Source: Syntrophaceae bacterium UBA7544 (GTDB lineage: Bacteria; Desulfobacterota; Syntrophia; Syntrophales; Smithellaceae). From it: DNA of 5,018 bases. The translations under genes were made by a program, and so were the position numbers. Location: the NCBI GenBank assembly GCA_002479215.1, contig DLME01000193.1, positions 1 to 5,018 on the forward strand. Reading direction: 5' to 3'. Positions 1 to 5,018 of the stretch are shown here, piece by piece (the stretch's first letter is position 1; every line of letters begins with the position of its first letter). Under the pieces are notes generated by a model that searched no databases, was not told where the DNA came from, and saw only the letters and a list, made by a program, of their open reading frames with translations.

Positions 1-28
1 GTATTAAGTAAGGAACAATAAAATAGAT

Positions 29-631
29 TTGATAATCATAGCATCCGTAAGTTCCGCTGGTCTTAAAATTGGCAAATTGATCGGGAGTGTCGCAGATCAT
101 GTTTGCCACACAGTCCCAATACCTGTGTTACTTATAAGACCTCAAGTTAACCCCAAGGCTAAAAATGAACAAAAACTTTTCACCAAATTATTAGTACCTT
201 TGGACGGTTCGGACCTTAGTAAAAGGGCATTGCCAGTCGCTGAAAAACTGGCTGAAACTTTGAATATCCCGATTACACTTTTTGAAATGGCCACAATGAT
301 GCACCCATATAATTCTAGTATTACAGTGTATGGCCCAATCATTGATTACACAAAATTGGATGCAGATATCAAGAAGCAAGCTGAAGAAGAAATGACAGCC
401 TTAAATAAGGAGATAAAACAAAAAGGAATCGATGTCACTAGCATCGTAACTTTGGGGAATGATGCAGCAATTGAAATTGAGAAAGTGACTGAAACGATTG
501 GAGCCGACTTAATTATAATGACCACGCACGGGCGTTCGGGACTAGACAGGTGGATCATGGGGAGCGTGGCGGAAAAAGTTTTACGTTATGGGAAGGTCCC
601 TTTATTGCTGGTAAATGCAAGAGCAAGATAA
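29..631 (+). CDS. Universal stress protein (UspA family), tandem-domain type with interrupted first domain
   Basis: Cytoplasmic nucleotide-binding stress protein. Numbering from the TTG at base 29, residues 1-40 match the last strand and helix of a Usp domain (ASVSSAG, then GSVADHV, then PVLLIRP). Residues 49-196 form a complete second domain: it opens with VPLDGSD (55-61) and ends with TTHGRSGL (165-172), GSVAEKVL and PLLLVNA. The ATP-loop pattern G-x2-G-x9-G-S/T reads T165-x2-G168-x9-G178-S179 in domain 2, close to canonical, but S6-x2-S9-x9-G19-S20 in domain 1, which suggests domain 1 binds nucleotide poorly or not at all. Coding similarity continues upstream of base 29 (NNKIDLIII), but TAA at 5-7 closes this frame and the other two frames also stop within bases 1-21. 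TTG 29 has no well-spaced ribosome site, so it is probably not a natural start. The gene is either a pseudogene or has a sequence error upstream. Family call is firm; the 5' end is not. Confidence 0.85.
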   Translation: MIIIASVSSAGLKIGKLIGSVADHVCHTVPIPVLLIRPQVNPKAKNEQKLFTKLLVPLDGSDLSKRALPVAEKLAETLNIPITLFEMATMMHPYNSSITVYGPIIDYTKLDADIKKQAEEEMTALNKEIKQKGIDVTSIVTLGNDAAIEIEKVTETIGADLIIMTTHGRSGLDRWIMGSVAEKVLRYGKVPLLLVNARAR

Positions 632-644
632 CTCTTTTTAATTT

Positions 645-663
645 GATCGCGAGACGGGCGATC
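645..663 (+). other. Perfect 6-bp stem-loop between usp and the flavin reductase gene
   Basis: GATCGC (645-650) and GCGATC (658-663) pair perfectly around a 7-base loop. It lies 14 bases after the usp stop. No T-run follows it on either strand, so it is not a canonical Rho-independent terminator. It could be a weak terminator, an mRNA-end stabiliser or a protein-binding palindrome. Confidence 0.4.
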
Positions 664-698
664 TGATTAACACCCGAACATACTCGGAAAGGAGAAAC

Positions 699-1298
699 AT
701 GGATACTATTATCAAAATAAAGGTCATAATTGGCAGCACTCGCCCGAATCGTTTCAGCGAAAAACCGGCACATTGGATATATGAAGAAAGTCAAAAAAGA
801 GAGGGGGTGGTAGCTGAACTTCTCGATTTGAGAGATTATGCGATGCCATTTTTCGATCAGCCGATGCCTCCATCAATGAGTGGCGGAAAATATGCGAATG
901 ATGTAGTCCAAGCTTGGGCGGGAAAAATCAAAGATGGTGACGCATTCATTATAGTTACACCCGAATATAACCATGGATATCCGGCAGTGCTCAAGAATGC
1001 ATTGGATTCGATTTTCCAGGAGTGGAACAAAAAGCCGGTTGGTTTTGTAAGTTATGGTAGCGCCGCAGGAGCCCGTTCAGTTGAGCAGTTAAGGCAAGTC
1101 GTTATTGAGCTTCAGATGATTCCTATCAGGAATGCAATTCATATCCCGTCTGATGTATACAGAATCGTAATGAACGAAAAGTTACCGGTGGCGCCTGAGC
1201 TATTTAAGAGTTTAAGGGAACCCGTTGATCGTGTTCAACTGTTTCTGAATGAGCTAATATGGTTATCTTCGGCTCTTAAAACGATGCGCAACATGTGA
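699..1298 (+). CDS. NADPH-dependent FMN reductase family flavoprotein (NAD(P)H oxidoreductase)
   Basis: Flavodoxin-fold oxidoreductase (NADPH-dependent FMN reductase / azoreductase-like family), expected to bind FMN and pass electrons from NAD(P)H to flavin, quinone or xenobiotic acceptors in the cytoplasm. The N-terminal strand and phosphate-binding loop IIGSTRPNRFS spans residues 10-20. The flavin-contacting TPEYNHGYP motif is at 87-95, followed by the helix AVLKNALD. YGSAAGARSVEQLR is at 119-132, a third conserved loop of the family. The length of 199 residues is typical and the protein looks intact. It has no cysteine, so it is not the iron-sulfur flavoprotein branch. ATG 699 is preceded by AAGGAG at 689-694 with a short 4-base spacer, which supports the start. 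It is 67 bases from usp and 384 bases from the exporter, so it is probably transcribed separately from the exporter. The physiological acceptor cannot be told from the sequence. Confidence 0.93.
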   Translation: MDTIIKIKVIIGSTRPNRFSEKPAHWIYEESQKREGVVAELLDLRDYAMPFFDQPMPPSMSGGKYANDVVQAWAGKIKDGDAFIIVTPEYNHGYPAVLKNALDSIFQEWNKKPVGFVSYGSAAGARSVEQLRQVVIELQMIPIRNAIHIPSDVYRIVMNEKLPVAPELFKSLREPVDRVQLFLNELIWLSSALKTMRNM

Positions 1299-1395
1299 CC
1301 AGATCAAAAGATTAAGTTTAAATAATTGTCCATTATCATAATTTGGCATCAAGCCACGTGAGTTTTAGGTATCAAGGGGCTCAGCTGGAATTCTT

Positions 1396-1425
1396 GTCCG
1401 AAGGACATCATGCTTTGATGTGGAC
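1396..1425 (+). other. Compound stem-loop in the gap after the flavin reductase gene
   Basis: ACATCA (1405-1410) pairs perfectly with TGATGT (1416-1421) around loop TGCTT. GTCC (1396-1399) and GGAC (1422-1425) add an outer stem, leaving a 5-base bulge on the left side. A competing hairpin, TGTCC-GAA-GGACA at 1395-1407, uses the same left arm. No T-run follows, so a terminator role is doubtful. Confidence 0.35.
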
Positions 1426-1536
1426 CAATGCTGATTATTTCATAACTACGACTGAAATTTCTTCAAACTGCTGATATGAAAGAGTAAACCATCAGATTGA
1501 ACATCCAGTGTACAATTCAACCGGGTGAATATGTTG

Positions 1537-1566
1537 TTGCCGATCAAGGTATTCGTACTTTATAAT
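1537..1566 (+). promoter_or_regulatory. Candidate sigma70-type promoter for the MFS exporter
   Basis: A -35-like TTGCCG (1537-1542, 4 of 6 matches) and a perfect -10 TATAAT (1561-1566) are separated by 18 bases. The predicted transcription start is near 1573, giving a leader of about 110 bases before the exporter ATG. A small TTAC-N4-GTAA palindrome (1569-1580) sits right at the expected start point and could be part of an operator. Prediction only. Confidence 0.45.
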
Positions 1567-1580
1567 AATTACAACAGTAA

Positions 1581-1625
1581 ATGATTAATTGGAGAACTCG
1601 GTTTTCTCGTTCCTTGGCTTTATAA
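1581..1625 (+). CDS. Possible 14-residue leader peptide ahead of the exporter (speculative)
   Basis: A reading frame runs from ATG 1581 to TAA 1623-1625 and encodes MINWRTRFSRSLAL. It lies just downstream of the predicted transcription start and 57 bases before the exporter ATG. No Shine-Dalgarno precedes it, so it would need near-leaderless initiation. Short leader peptides ahead of exporter genes are known in antibiotic-induced attenuation, which is the only reason to list it. It may well be chance. Confidence 0.15.
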   Translation: MINWRTRFSRSLAL

Positions 1626-1682
1626 AGGATTTAGGCCCTTCGCTATTGGTGCGATAGAAAGTTCGCGGAGCAGTTTCTTCTA

Positions 1683-3386
1683 ATGCAACATATTTCACAA
1701 AATCCAGTTAGCCATCGCGGTAAGATCGAATACAAATGGATAGCTCTTTCCAACACGACTCTGTCGATGTTACTGGGCTTCATCAATATTACCAGCGTGC
1801 TTTTGGCTTTACCTGTTATTTTCCGAGGCATTGGTATTAACCCATTGGCTCCTGGGAGTACAGCCTTACTGCTATGGGTGCTGATGGGATATATGCTGGT
1901 AACCGCTGTTTTTGTTGTTGCTTTCGGCCGCCTGGGAGACATGTTTGGCCGAAGCCGAATGTACAACCTCGGATTTGCGATCTTCACACTGGGGTCGCTT
2001 TTATGTGCCTTAACCTGGAGCACTGGTCCGGCAGGGGCTTTAGAGTTGATCCTTTTCCGTGTTGTGCAAGGCATGGGGGGCGCTTTCTTATTTGCTAATT
2101 CGCCGGCCATCCTCACCGATGCTTTTCCTGAAAACCAGCGCGGCATGGCTTTGGGTCTAAACCAGGTAGCTGGCATTGGAGGCTCTTTCCTGGGCATTTT
2201 GGTGGGCGGACTCCTCTCTGAAGTGGGATGGCGGTGGGTATTTCTTTTTAATGTGCCCATCGGGATAATAGGAACTATCTGGTCATACCGCACTCTCCGA
2301 CAGGTTGGCACTCGGAAGAAGGAATCAATCGACTGGTTGGGTAATCCGACTTTTGCGGCGGGATTGACCATGGTTCTGGTAGGCGCGATCTATGGCATCA
2401 TTCCCAGTGCGACTTCGTCGATGGGGTGGACAACGCCTTTTGTATTAAGCATGTTCGGTGGTGGCATAGTTCTGCTGATTGCCTTCTGCCTTATTGAACA
2501 GCGGGTAAAAGCGCCCATGTTCCGGCTTAATTTATTCCGTATCCGGGCATTCGCAGCCGGTAATTTAGCCGGATTTATGTCAGCTTTGGCCCGGGGCGGA
2601 TTTATGCTGATGCTCACCATATGGTTGCAAGGGATCTGGTTGCCTCTGCACGGCTATGACTTTACGATAACACCACTTTGGGCAGGCATCTACATGATAC
2701 CTTCCAGTATCGGTATTCTGGCGCTCGGACCACTATCTGGACGCTTATCAGACCGTTATGGAGCTCGTTATTTTGCCACAGGAGCGATGATCCTCACGGC
2801 AGTCGGTTTCCTATTTCTTCTTCTGCTGCCGGTTAATTTCAAATATCCGCTCTTCGCCGCGATCATCTTTCTTGATGGCTTATCCATGGGTATGTTCATG
2901 TCCCCCAATACTGCAGCCATTATGAATAGCCTACCGCCACAGCATCGTGGAGCCGGTTCCGGAATGCGGGCAACAATTATGAATATTGGTACTCCGATAT
3001 CGATGGCAGTAATCTTTACCCTTATGGTTGTCGGGTTGAATGCCACGATGCCGGCTGCCTTATACAGCGGCCTTGTGCAAAACGGCATACCAATCCAGGT
3101 TGCCCACCAGGTAGCAAGTGCCCCACCTGTGGCTTACCTGTTCGCCGCGTTTCTGGGCTACAATCCTCTGGCTACAATGATTCCCGCTAAGGTATTGGCA
3201 TCTTTGCCAGCACAACAGGCCGCTAATATTACTTCGAGAGCTTTCTTCCCTCAACTTATTGACGCTGCTTTCCACCATGGTCTGGTTGAAGTACTAGTTT
3301 TTGCGATCATCATGTGTCTGATTGGAGCTGTCGCTTCCTGGATTCGGGGTGGTAAATACGTCTACCGCGAAGATACTAAGTCCTAG
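1683..3386 (+). CDS. MFS transporter, DHA2 (EmrB/QacA-like, 14-TMS) drug-exporter family
   Basis: Inner-membrane proton-coupled exporter of the DHA2 branch; the substrate is unknown, with hydrophobic drugs or toxic metabolites likely. The 567-residue length and hydrophobic pattern fit 14 helices. Motif A is GRLGDMFGRSR (82-92). Motif B is around R126 (FRVVQGMGGAF). WRWVFLFNVPIG (183-194) is typical of the family. A second-half motif A-like loop is GRLSDRYGAR (353-362), and PPQHRGAGSG (418-427) follows. A long outside loop of about 75 residues (near 453-530) precedes the last helix. Two key positions differ from the textbook: helix 1 has N35 where the LDxTIVNVALP motif has Asp, and motif C (G158 to G176) has I172 where Pro is usual. 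ATG 1683 is the only good start in the open frame, which is closed upstream by TAG 1632-1634. GGAG at 1667-1670 lies 12 bases away, a rather long spacing. The gene appears to be a single-gene unit. Confidence 0.94.
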   Translation: MQHISQNPVSHRGKIEYKWIALSNTTLSMLLGFINITSVLLALPVIFRGIGINPLAPGSTALLLWVLMGYMLVTAVFVVAFGRLGDMFGRSRMYNLGFAIFTLGSLLCALTWSTGPAGALELILFRVVQGMGGAFLFANSPAILTDAFPENQRGMALGLNQVAGIGGSFLGILVGGLLSEVGWRWVFLFNVPIGIIGTIWSYRTLRQVGTRKKESIDWLGNPTFAAGLTMVLVGAIYGIIPSATSSMGWTTPFVLSMFGGGIVLLIAFCLIEQRVKAPMFRLNLFRIRAFAAGNLAGFMSALARGGFMLMLTIWLQGIWLPLHGYDFTITPLWAGIYMIPSSIGILALGPLSGRLSDRYGARYFATGAMILTAVGFLFLLLLPVNFKYPLFAAIIFLDGLSMGMFMSPNTAAIMNSLPPQHRGAGSGMRATIMNIGTPISMAVIFTLMVVGLNATMPAALYSGLVQNGIPIQVAHQVASAPPVAYLFAAFLGYNPLATMIPAKVLASLPAQQAANITSRAFFPQLIDAAFHHGLVEVLVFAIIMCLIGAVASWIRGGKYVYREDTKS

Positions 3387-3423
3387 CAAACCGAACCTGT
3401 TGAATTGTGCGCCTTATAGCCTC

Positions 3424-3507
3424 CTGCCCTTGCATTGAAGAAATTTGGAGCAGGTGTACAATATACGCACAACTTTACGCAAGTTATTATCTCCGATAAA
3501 ACCTGCA
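3424..3507 (+). other. Competing short inverted repeats in the exporter-MBL gap
   Basis: GCAGGT (3451-3456) can pair upstream with CCTGC (3424-3428) or downstream with ACCTGC (3502-3507); the two pairings exclude each other. A small AACTT-TACGC-AAGTT hairpin (3472-3486) lies between. No T-run follows any of these, so none is a standard terminator. Chance is possible given the short arms. Confidence 0.2.
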
Positions 3508-3531
3508 CACCATCCTGATCTTATCCATGCT

Positions 3532-3540
3532 GTTATAATA
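3532..3540 (+). promoter_or_regulatory. Extended -10 promoter element (TGTTATAAT)
   Basis: A perfect TATAAT (3535-3540) carries the TG of an extended -10 at 3532-3533. No good -35 lies 16-18 bases upstream, which extended -10 promoters can do without. The start point would be near 3547, about 50 bases before the MBL gene, so the palindrome at 3552-3571 would fall inside the early transcribed region. Confidence 0.4.
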
Positions 3541-3541
3541 T

Positions 3542-3570
3542 TTGAATTAGATATTCTTTAATATTAGAAT
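3542..3570 (+). promoter_or_regulatory. Second candidate promoter for the MBL-CMD operon
   Basis: TTGAAT (3542-3547, 4 of 6) and TAGAAT (3565-3570, 5 of 6) are separated by the ideal 17 bases. The start point would be near 3577, giving a leader of about 20 bases that contains the ribosome-binding site. It is an alternative to, or works beside, the extended -10 just upstream. The region is AT-rich, which raises the chance of accidental matches. Confidence 0.4.
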
Positions 3571-3571
3571 A
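3552..3571. promoter_or_regulatory. Candidate operator palindrome ahead of the MBL operon
   Basis: TATTCT (3552-3557) and AGAATA (3566-3571) form a perfect 6-base inverted repeat with an 8-base centre; a second 8-base palindrome TAATATTA (3559-3566) overlaps it. The right arm covers the -10 box of one candidate promoter. Size and position suit a dimeric winged-helix repressor, and a MarR-type gene lies at the end of this gene group. That link is inference. Confidence 0.3.
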
Positions 3572-3584
3572 GACATACGAATCA

Positions 3585-3590
3585 GGGGAG
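3585..3590 (+). promoter_or_regulatory. Ribosome-binding site deciding the MBL start
   Basis: GGGGAG lies 4 bases before a GTG (3595) and 7 bases before the adjacent in-frame ATG (3598). Spacing and codon preference favour the ATG; using the GTG would add only one residue. Confidence 0.65.
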
Positions 3591-3597
3591 AAAAGTG

Positions 3598-4305
3598 ATG
3601 GAGATAATTTCCAGTATTCACCAAATTGATGGTGTCAGAGGCGCCAATTGCTATCTGGTCACGTCCGGACCTGAAATGTTTTTAATTGATACAGGAATGC
3701 CGCGGAATGGAAATTTGATTATCAACTACATCAAGAGGATTGGGGAAAATCCATCAGATCTTAAATTTATCATACTGACCCATAGTGACATCGATCATGT
3801 TGGCAGTGTTGCCGAATTGAAAAAAATAACAAGTGCAAAGATCGCGATCCATGAAAACGACGCCGCTATTCTTTCCGGTAAGGCTAAATTTAAATCTGTA
3901 CGCGGCCCTCTGGGATTGCTTTTCAAATTGGCGTCTCCGTTGATGGGTTTTCATCCTGTGGTGCCTGATATCATCCTGAAGGATAATATGGACATTGCCG
4001 GTTATAAGGTTATCTTCACTCCGGGACATACTAATGGCAGTATCTGTCTTTATCAGCCGGGGAAAACCATCTTTGTAGGTGATGCACTCAAAAGCGATGC
4101 AGATGGCAATCCATGGCCTCCTTCCAAGACTATGTCCATAGACCTAAATGAGGCCAAACGTTCGGTAATTGCAATTTCAAAATTAGAATTCGATATTTTA
4201 TTGCCGGGTCATGGGGCTCCAGTTAAAGGCGGGGCATCCGCTAAACTCAAAGGTATGCTTGCAAAATTACAGTGGGATGAGGAAATTCCAGCTACTAAAA
4301 AGTGA
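3598..4305 (+). CDS. Metallo-beta-lactamase-fold hydrolase
   Basis: Binuclear-metal hydrolase of the MBL superfamily (glyoxalase II / lactonase-like architecture), 235 residues from ATG 3598, with no signal peptide, so probably cytoplasmic. Motifs in order: NCYLV (17-21) and LIDTG (29-33) of the first sheet; the metal motif THSDIDHVGS (61-70), giving H62, D64, D66, H67; TPGHTNGSICLY (141-152) with H144; VGDAL (160-164) with D162; and LPGHGAPV (202-209) with H205. The textbook HxHxDH is HxDxDH here, with Asp at the second His. This variant occurs in part of the superfamily, so the enzyme is probably active with an altered metal site. An insert around residues 93-125 (KAKFKSVRGPLGLLFKL) probably forms the substrate lid. 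The CMD-like gene starts 16 bases after its stop, so the two are almost certainly one operon. The substrate is unknown; sequence alone cannot separate lactonase, thioesterase or other activity. Confidence 0.92.
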   Translation: MEIISSIHQIDGVRGANCYLVTSGPEMFLIDTGMPRNGNLIINYIKRIGENPSDLKFIILTHSDIDHVGSVAELKKITSAKIAIHENDAAILSGKAKFKSVRGPLGLLFKLASPLMGFHPVVPDIILKDNMDIAGYKVIFTPGHTNGSICLYQPGKTIFVGDALKSDADGNPWPPSKTMSIDLNEAKRSVIAISKLEFDILLPGHGAPVKGGASAKLKGMLAKLQWDEEIPATKK

Positions 4306-4307
4306 AT

Positions 4308-4315
4308 AAGGAGGT
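4308..4315 (+). promoter_or_regulatory. Near-perfect Shine-Dalgarno of the CMD-like gene
   Basis: AAGGAGGT, an eight-base match to the 16S rRNA tail, is 6 bases from ATG 4322 and begins two bases after the MBL stop. It is the strongest ribosome site in the window and suggests the second gene of the operon is translated well. Confidence 0.8.
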
Positions 4316-4321
4316 ACCTTT

Positions 4322-4657
4322 ATGCCAGAACATCCATTGAAAATTTACGAAGAATTAGATCCTAAATTGCTGAGTTTGGTGAATGATACACAAAAATCTG
4401 CCTTGGCAGACGGAGCACTCCCGAGAAAAGTTAAGATGTTGATTGCCATGGTATTAGATGCTGAGCACGGGGCGTCTGATGGAGTGCAGTCGCTGGCACG
4501 GGAGGCAATCAAAGCCGGCGCAACGAAAGAAGAAATAACTGAGGCATTGCGAGTGGCCCAATATATTTGTGGGGTGGGCTGTGTTTACACGGCAGCCAGG
4601 GCACTCAAAGAAGTGTTTGGAAGCGGCAAAGATACCGGCAGAAAGGAACCTTTGTAA
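4322..4657 (+). CDS. Carboxymuconolactone decarboxylase (CMD/AhpD-like) family protein
   Basis: Small all-helical protein of 111 residues, near the usual size of single-domain CMD-family members, which generally form oligomers. The family core is seen in LPRKVKMLIAMVLDAEHG (33-50), then LAREAIKAGATKEEITEALRVA (58-79), a very typical helix pair, and the end helix TAARALKEVFG (90-100). The redox CxxC of AhpD, expected just after the first core helix, is absent: the sequence there is EHGASDGV (48-55). The only cysteines are C83 and C87 in YICGVGC, a C-x3-C placed in the third helix. A peroxidase-partner role like AhpD's is therefore unlikely by the usual mechanism, and a true carboxymuconolactone decarboxylase role is not supported by any neighbouring aromatic-degradation gene. 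It is co-transcribed with the MBL gene, so they may act on one substrate. Family assignment is good; function unknown. Confidence 0.88.
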   Translation: MPEHPLKIYEELDPKLLSLVNDTQKSALADGALPRKVKMLIAMVLDAEHGASDGVQSLAREAIKAGATKEEITEALRVAQYICGVGCVYTAARALKEVFGSGKDTGRKEPL

Positions 4658-4684
4658 TTGTTGGGTCTTAAGCTTGGCCATAGA

Positions 4685-4706
4685 TCACCCAAAAACGAAG
4701 TGGTGA
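4685..4706 (+). promoter_or_regulatory. Ribosome site of marR-like gene within a possible hairpin
   Basis: GGTGA (4702-4706) matches the 16S tail and lies 7 bases before ATG 4714. It is also the right arm of an inverted repeat with TCACC (4685-4689), separated by 12 bases. Pairing would mask the ribosome site and lower translation. The stem is only 5 bases, so it is a weak case. Confidence 0.3.
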
Positions 4707-4713
4707 AAATAGT

Positions 4714-5018
4714 ATGGTGGACAAAAAACTTGTTGCAGAAATGATTAACCTGCAAAGAAAGGTAGACCGCGACCGTCGGCAGTATGAACTGGACGCATGG
4801 ATGAATCTGCACCTGGGTATCGGACAACTAAAAGCCTTGTTTTTTATTAGTAATCGTGGCGCTACTACTACCGGCAAACTGGCAGATGCTCTTAACGTTA
4901 CGCCTACAGATGCAACCGGCATTGTCGACCGGTTGTTGGAGAAAAACCTGATAACTCGAAATGGAGACTCCAATGATAGAAGGGTGATTTTATTGCGGGC
5001 TACTTCCAAAGGTGATGA
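4714..5018 (+). CDS. MarR-family transcriptional regulator, 3' end beyond the window
   Basis: Dimeric winged-helix DNA-binding regulator that typically represses a neighbouring exporter or detoxification genes until a small ligand binds. 101 full codons are present and the frame is still open at the last base; a usual MarR protein is about 140-160 residues, so roughly the last third is missing. An N-terminal helix (about 4-31) leads into GIGQLKALFFISNRG (35-49). The helix-turn-helix is TTTGKLADALNVTPTDATGIVDRLLEKNLI (51-80). The wing carries the family signature D85-S-N-D-R-R-V91 followed by ILLRATSKG (92-100). No cysteine is present in this part, so the N-terminal sensing Cys of OhrR-type peroxide sensors is absent. 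ATG 4714 is the first start after TAG 4681-4683 in this frame, with GGTGA at 4702-4706. It begins 56 bases after the CMD-like gene, without a clear promoter, so it probably shares that operon. Confidence 0.9.
   Translation, partial: MVDKKLVAEMINLQRKVDRDRRQYELDAWMNLHLGIGQLKALFFISNRGATTTGKLADALNVTPTDATGIVDRLLEKNLITRNGDSNDRRVILLRATSKGD

Larger units (their letters stand above)
1299..1682. other. 384-base intergenic region without a convincing gene
   Basis: No tRNA, repeat array or long reading frame is seen. It holds a compound stem-loop near 1396-1425, a promoter candidate at 1537-1566, a 14-codon reading frame at 1581-1625 and two short open stretches (about 1340-1470 and 1490-1565) whose translations look faintly protein-like, for example YQGAQLEFLSEGHHALMW. 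The latter could be remnants of a decayed gene, but the frames are short and I recognise neither. No T-tailed terminator for the upstream flavin reductase gene is visible. Confidence 0.5.

Noticed and set aside
634..663. Rho-independent terminator after usp
   Set aside because: The T-rich stretch (634-639) precedes the hairpin and no T-run follows it, and the minus-strand reading does not fit either.
1643..2371. A 242-codon minus-strand reading frame opposite the exporter gene
   Set aside because: It is the antisense shadow of the strongly motif-supported MFS gene; its translation is rich in Pro, Arg and Lys with no recognisable domain.
1508..3463. Shared 9-mer GTGTACAAT upstream of the exporter (1508-1516) and of the MBL gene (3455-3463) as a common operator
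   Set aside because: One 9-base match between gaps of 384 and 211 bases is expected by chance about a third of the time, and flanking bases do not match.
3436..3463. Third promoter-like pair TTGAAG / TACAAT with a 16-base spacer
   Set aside because: It would give a leader of about 130 bases and two better candidates lie closer to the MBL gene.
4658..4686. Separate promoter for the marR-like gene (TTGTTG 4658-4663, TAGATC 4681-4686)
   Set aside because: The 17-base spacing is right but the -10 matches only 3 of 6 bases; co-transcription with the CMD-like gene is simpler.
4668..5009. A 113-codon minus-strand reading frame at the right end
   Set aside because: It lies opposite the MarR-family gene, whose helix-turn-helix and wing signature are clear; the minus translation shows no family features.

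Overview
The window carries six protein genes, all on the + strand, of a moderate-GC bacterium. Gene content and protein style (a tandem-type universal stress protein with a degenerate first half, a 14-helix drug-exporter-like MFS protein, a small cysteine-poor carboxymuconolactone-decarboxylase-like protein, a MarR regulator) resemble what I know from Chloroflexota, especially Dehalococcoidia. That placement rests on general resemblance only and is low confidence. No tRNA, rRNA, CRISPR array, insertion sequence or phage gene is visible.

Layout. Bases 1-631 hold the 3' part of a UspA-family gene. Its first domain is cut by in-frame stops at the left edge; its second domain is complete. A 67-base gap with a perfect hairpin separates it from an NADPH-dependent FMN reductase-family flavoprotein (699-1298). 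Then comes a 384-base gap with no convincing gene. It contains a stem-loop, a fair sigma70-type promoter and a possible 14-codon leader reading frame. The 567-residue DHA2-type MFS exporter follows (1683-3386). A 211-base gap with promoter-like elements and a small palindrome precedes a tight gene group: a metallo-beta-lactamase-fold hydrolase (3598-4305), a CMD/AhpD-like protein (4322-4657, 16 bases downstream, with a near-perfect Shine-Dalgarno), and a MarR-family regulator (from 4714) that runs off the right end and has no stop in the window.

How the genes may work together (inference). A flavin reductase, an exporter, an MBL hydrolase, a CMD-like protein and a MarR repressor are a common mix in stress- or xenobiotic-response loci. 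The likeliest reading is that MarR controls its own operon, and perhaps the exporter, in response to a small molecule. The substrate cannot be read from the sequence. Several proteins depart from textbook motifs: Asn for Asp in MFS helix 1 and Ile for Pro in MFS motif C, Asp for the second His in the MBL metal motif, and no CxxC pair in the CMD protein. These look like subfamily features rather than decay, because the rest of each protein is intact. I see no clear evidence for a wholly new system; the most testable points are the interrupted Usp gene and the operator/promoter arrangement ahead of the MBL operon.
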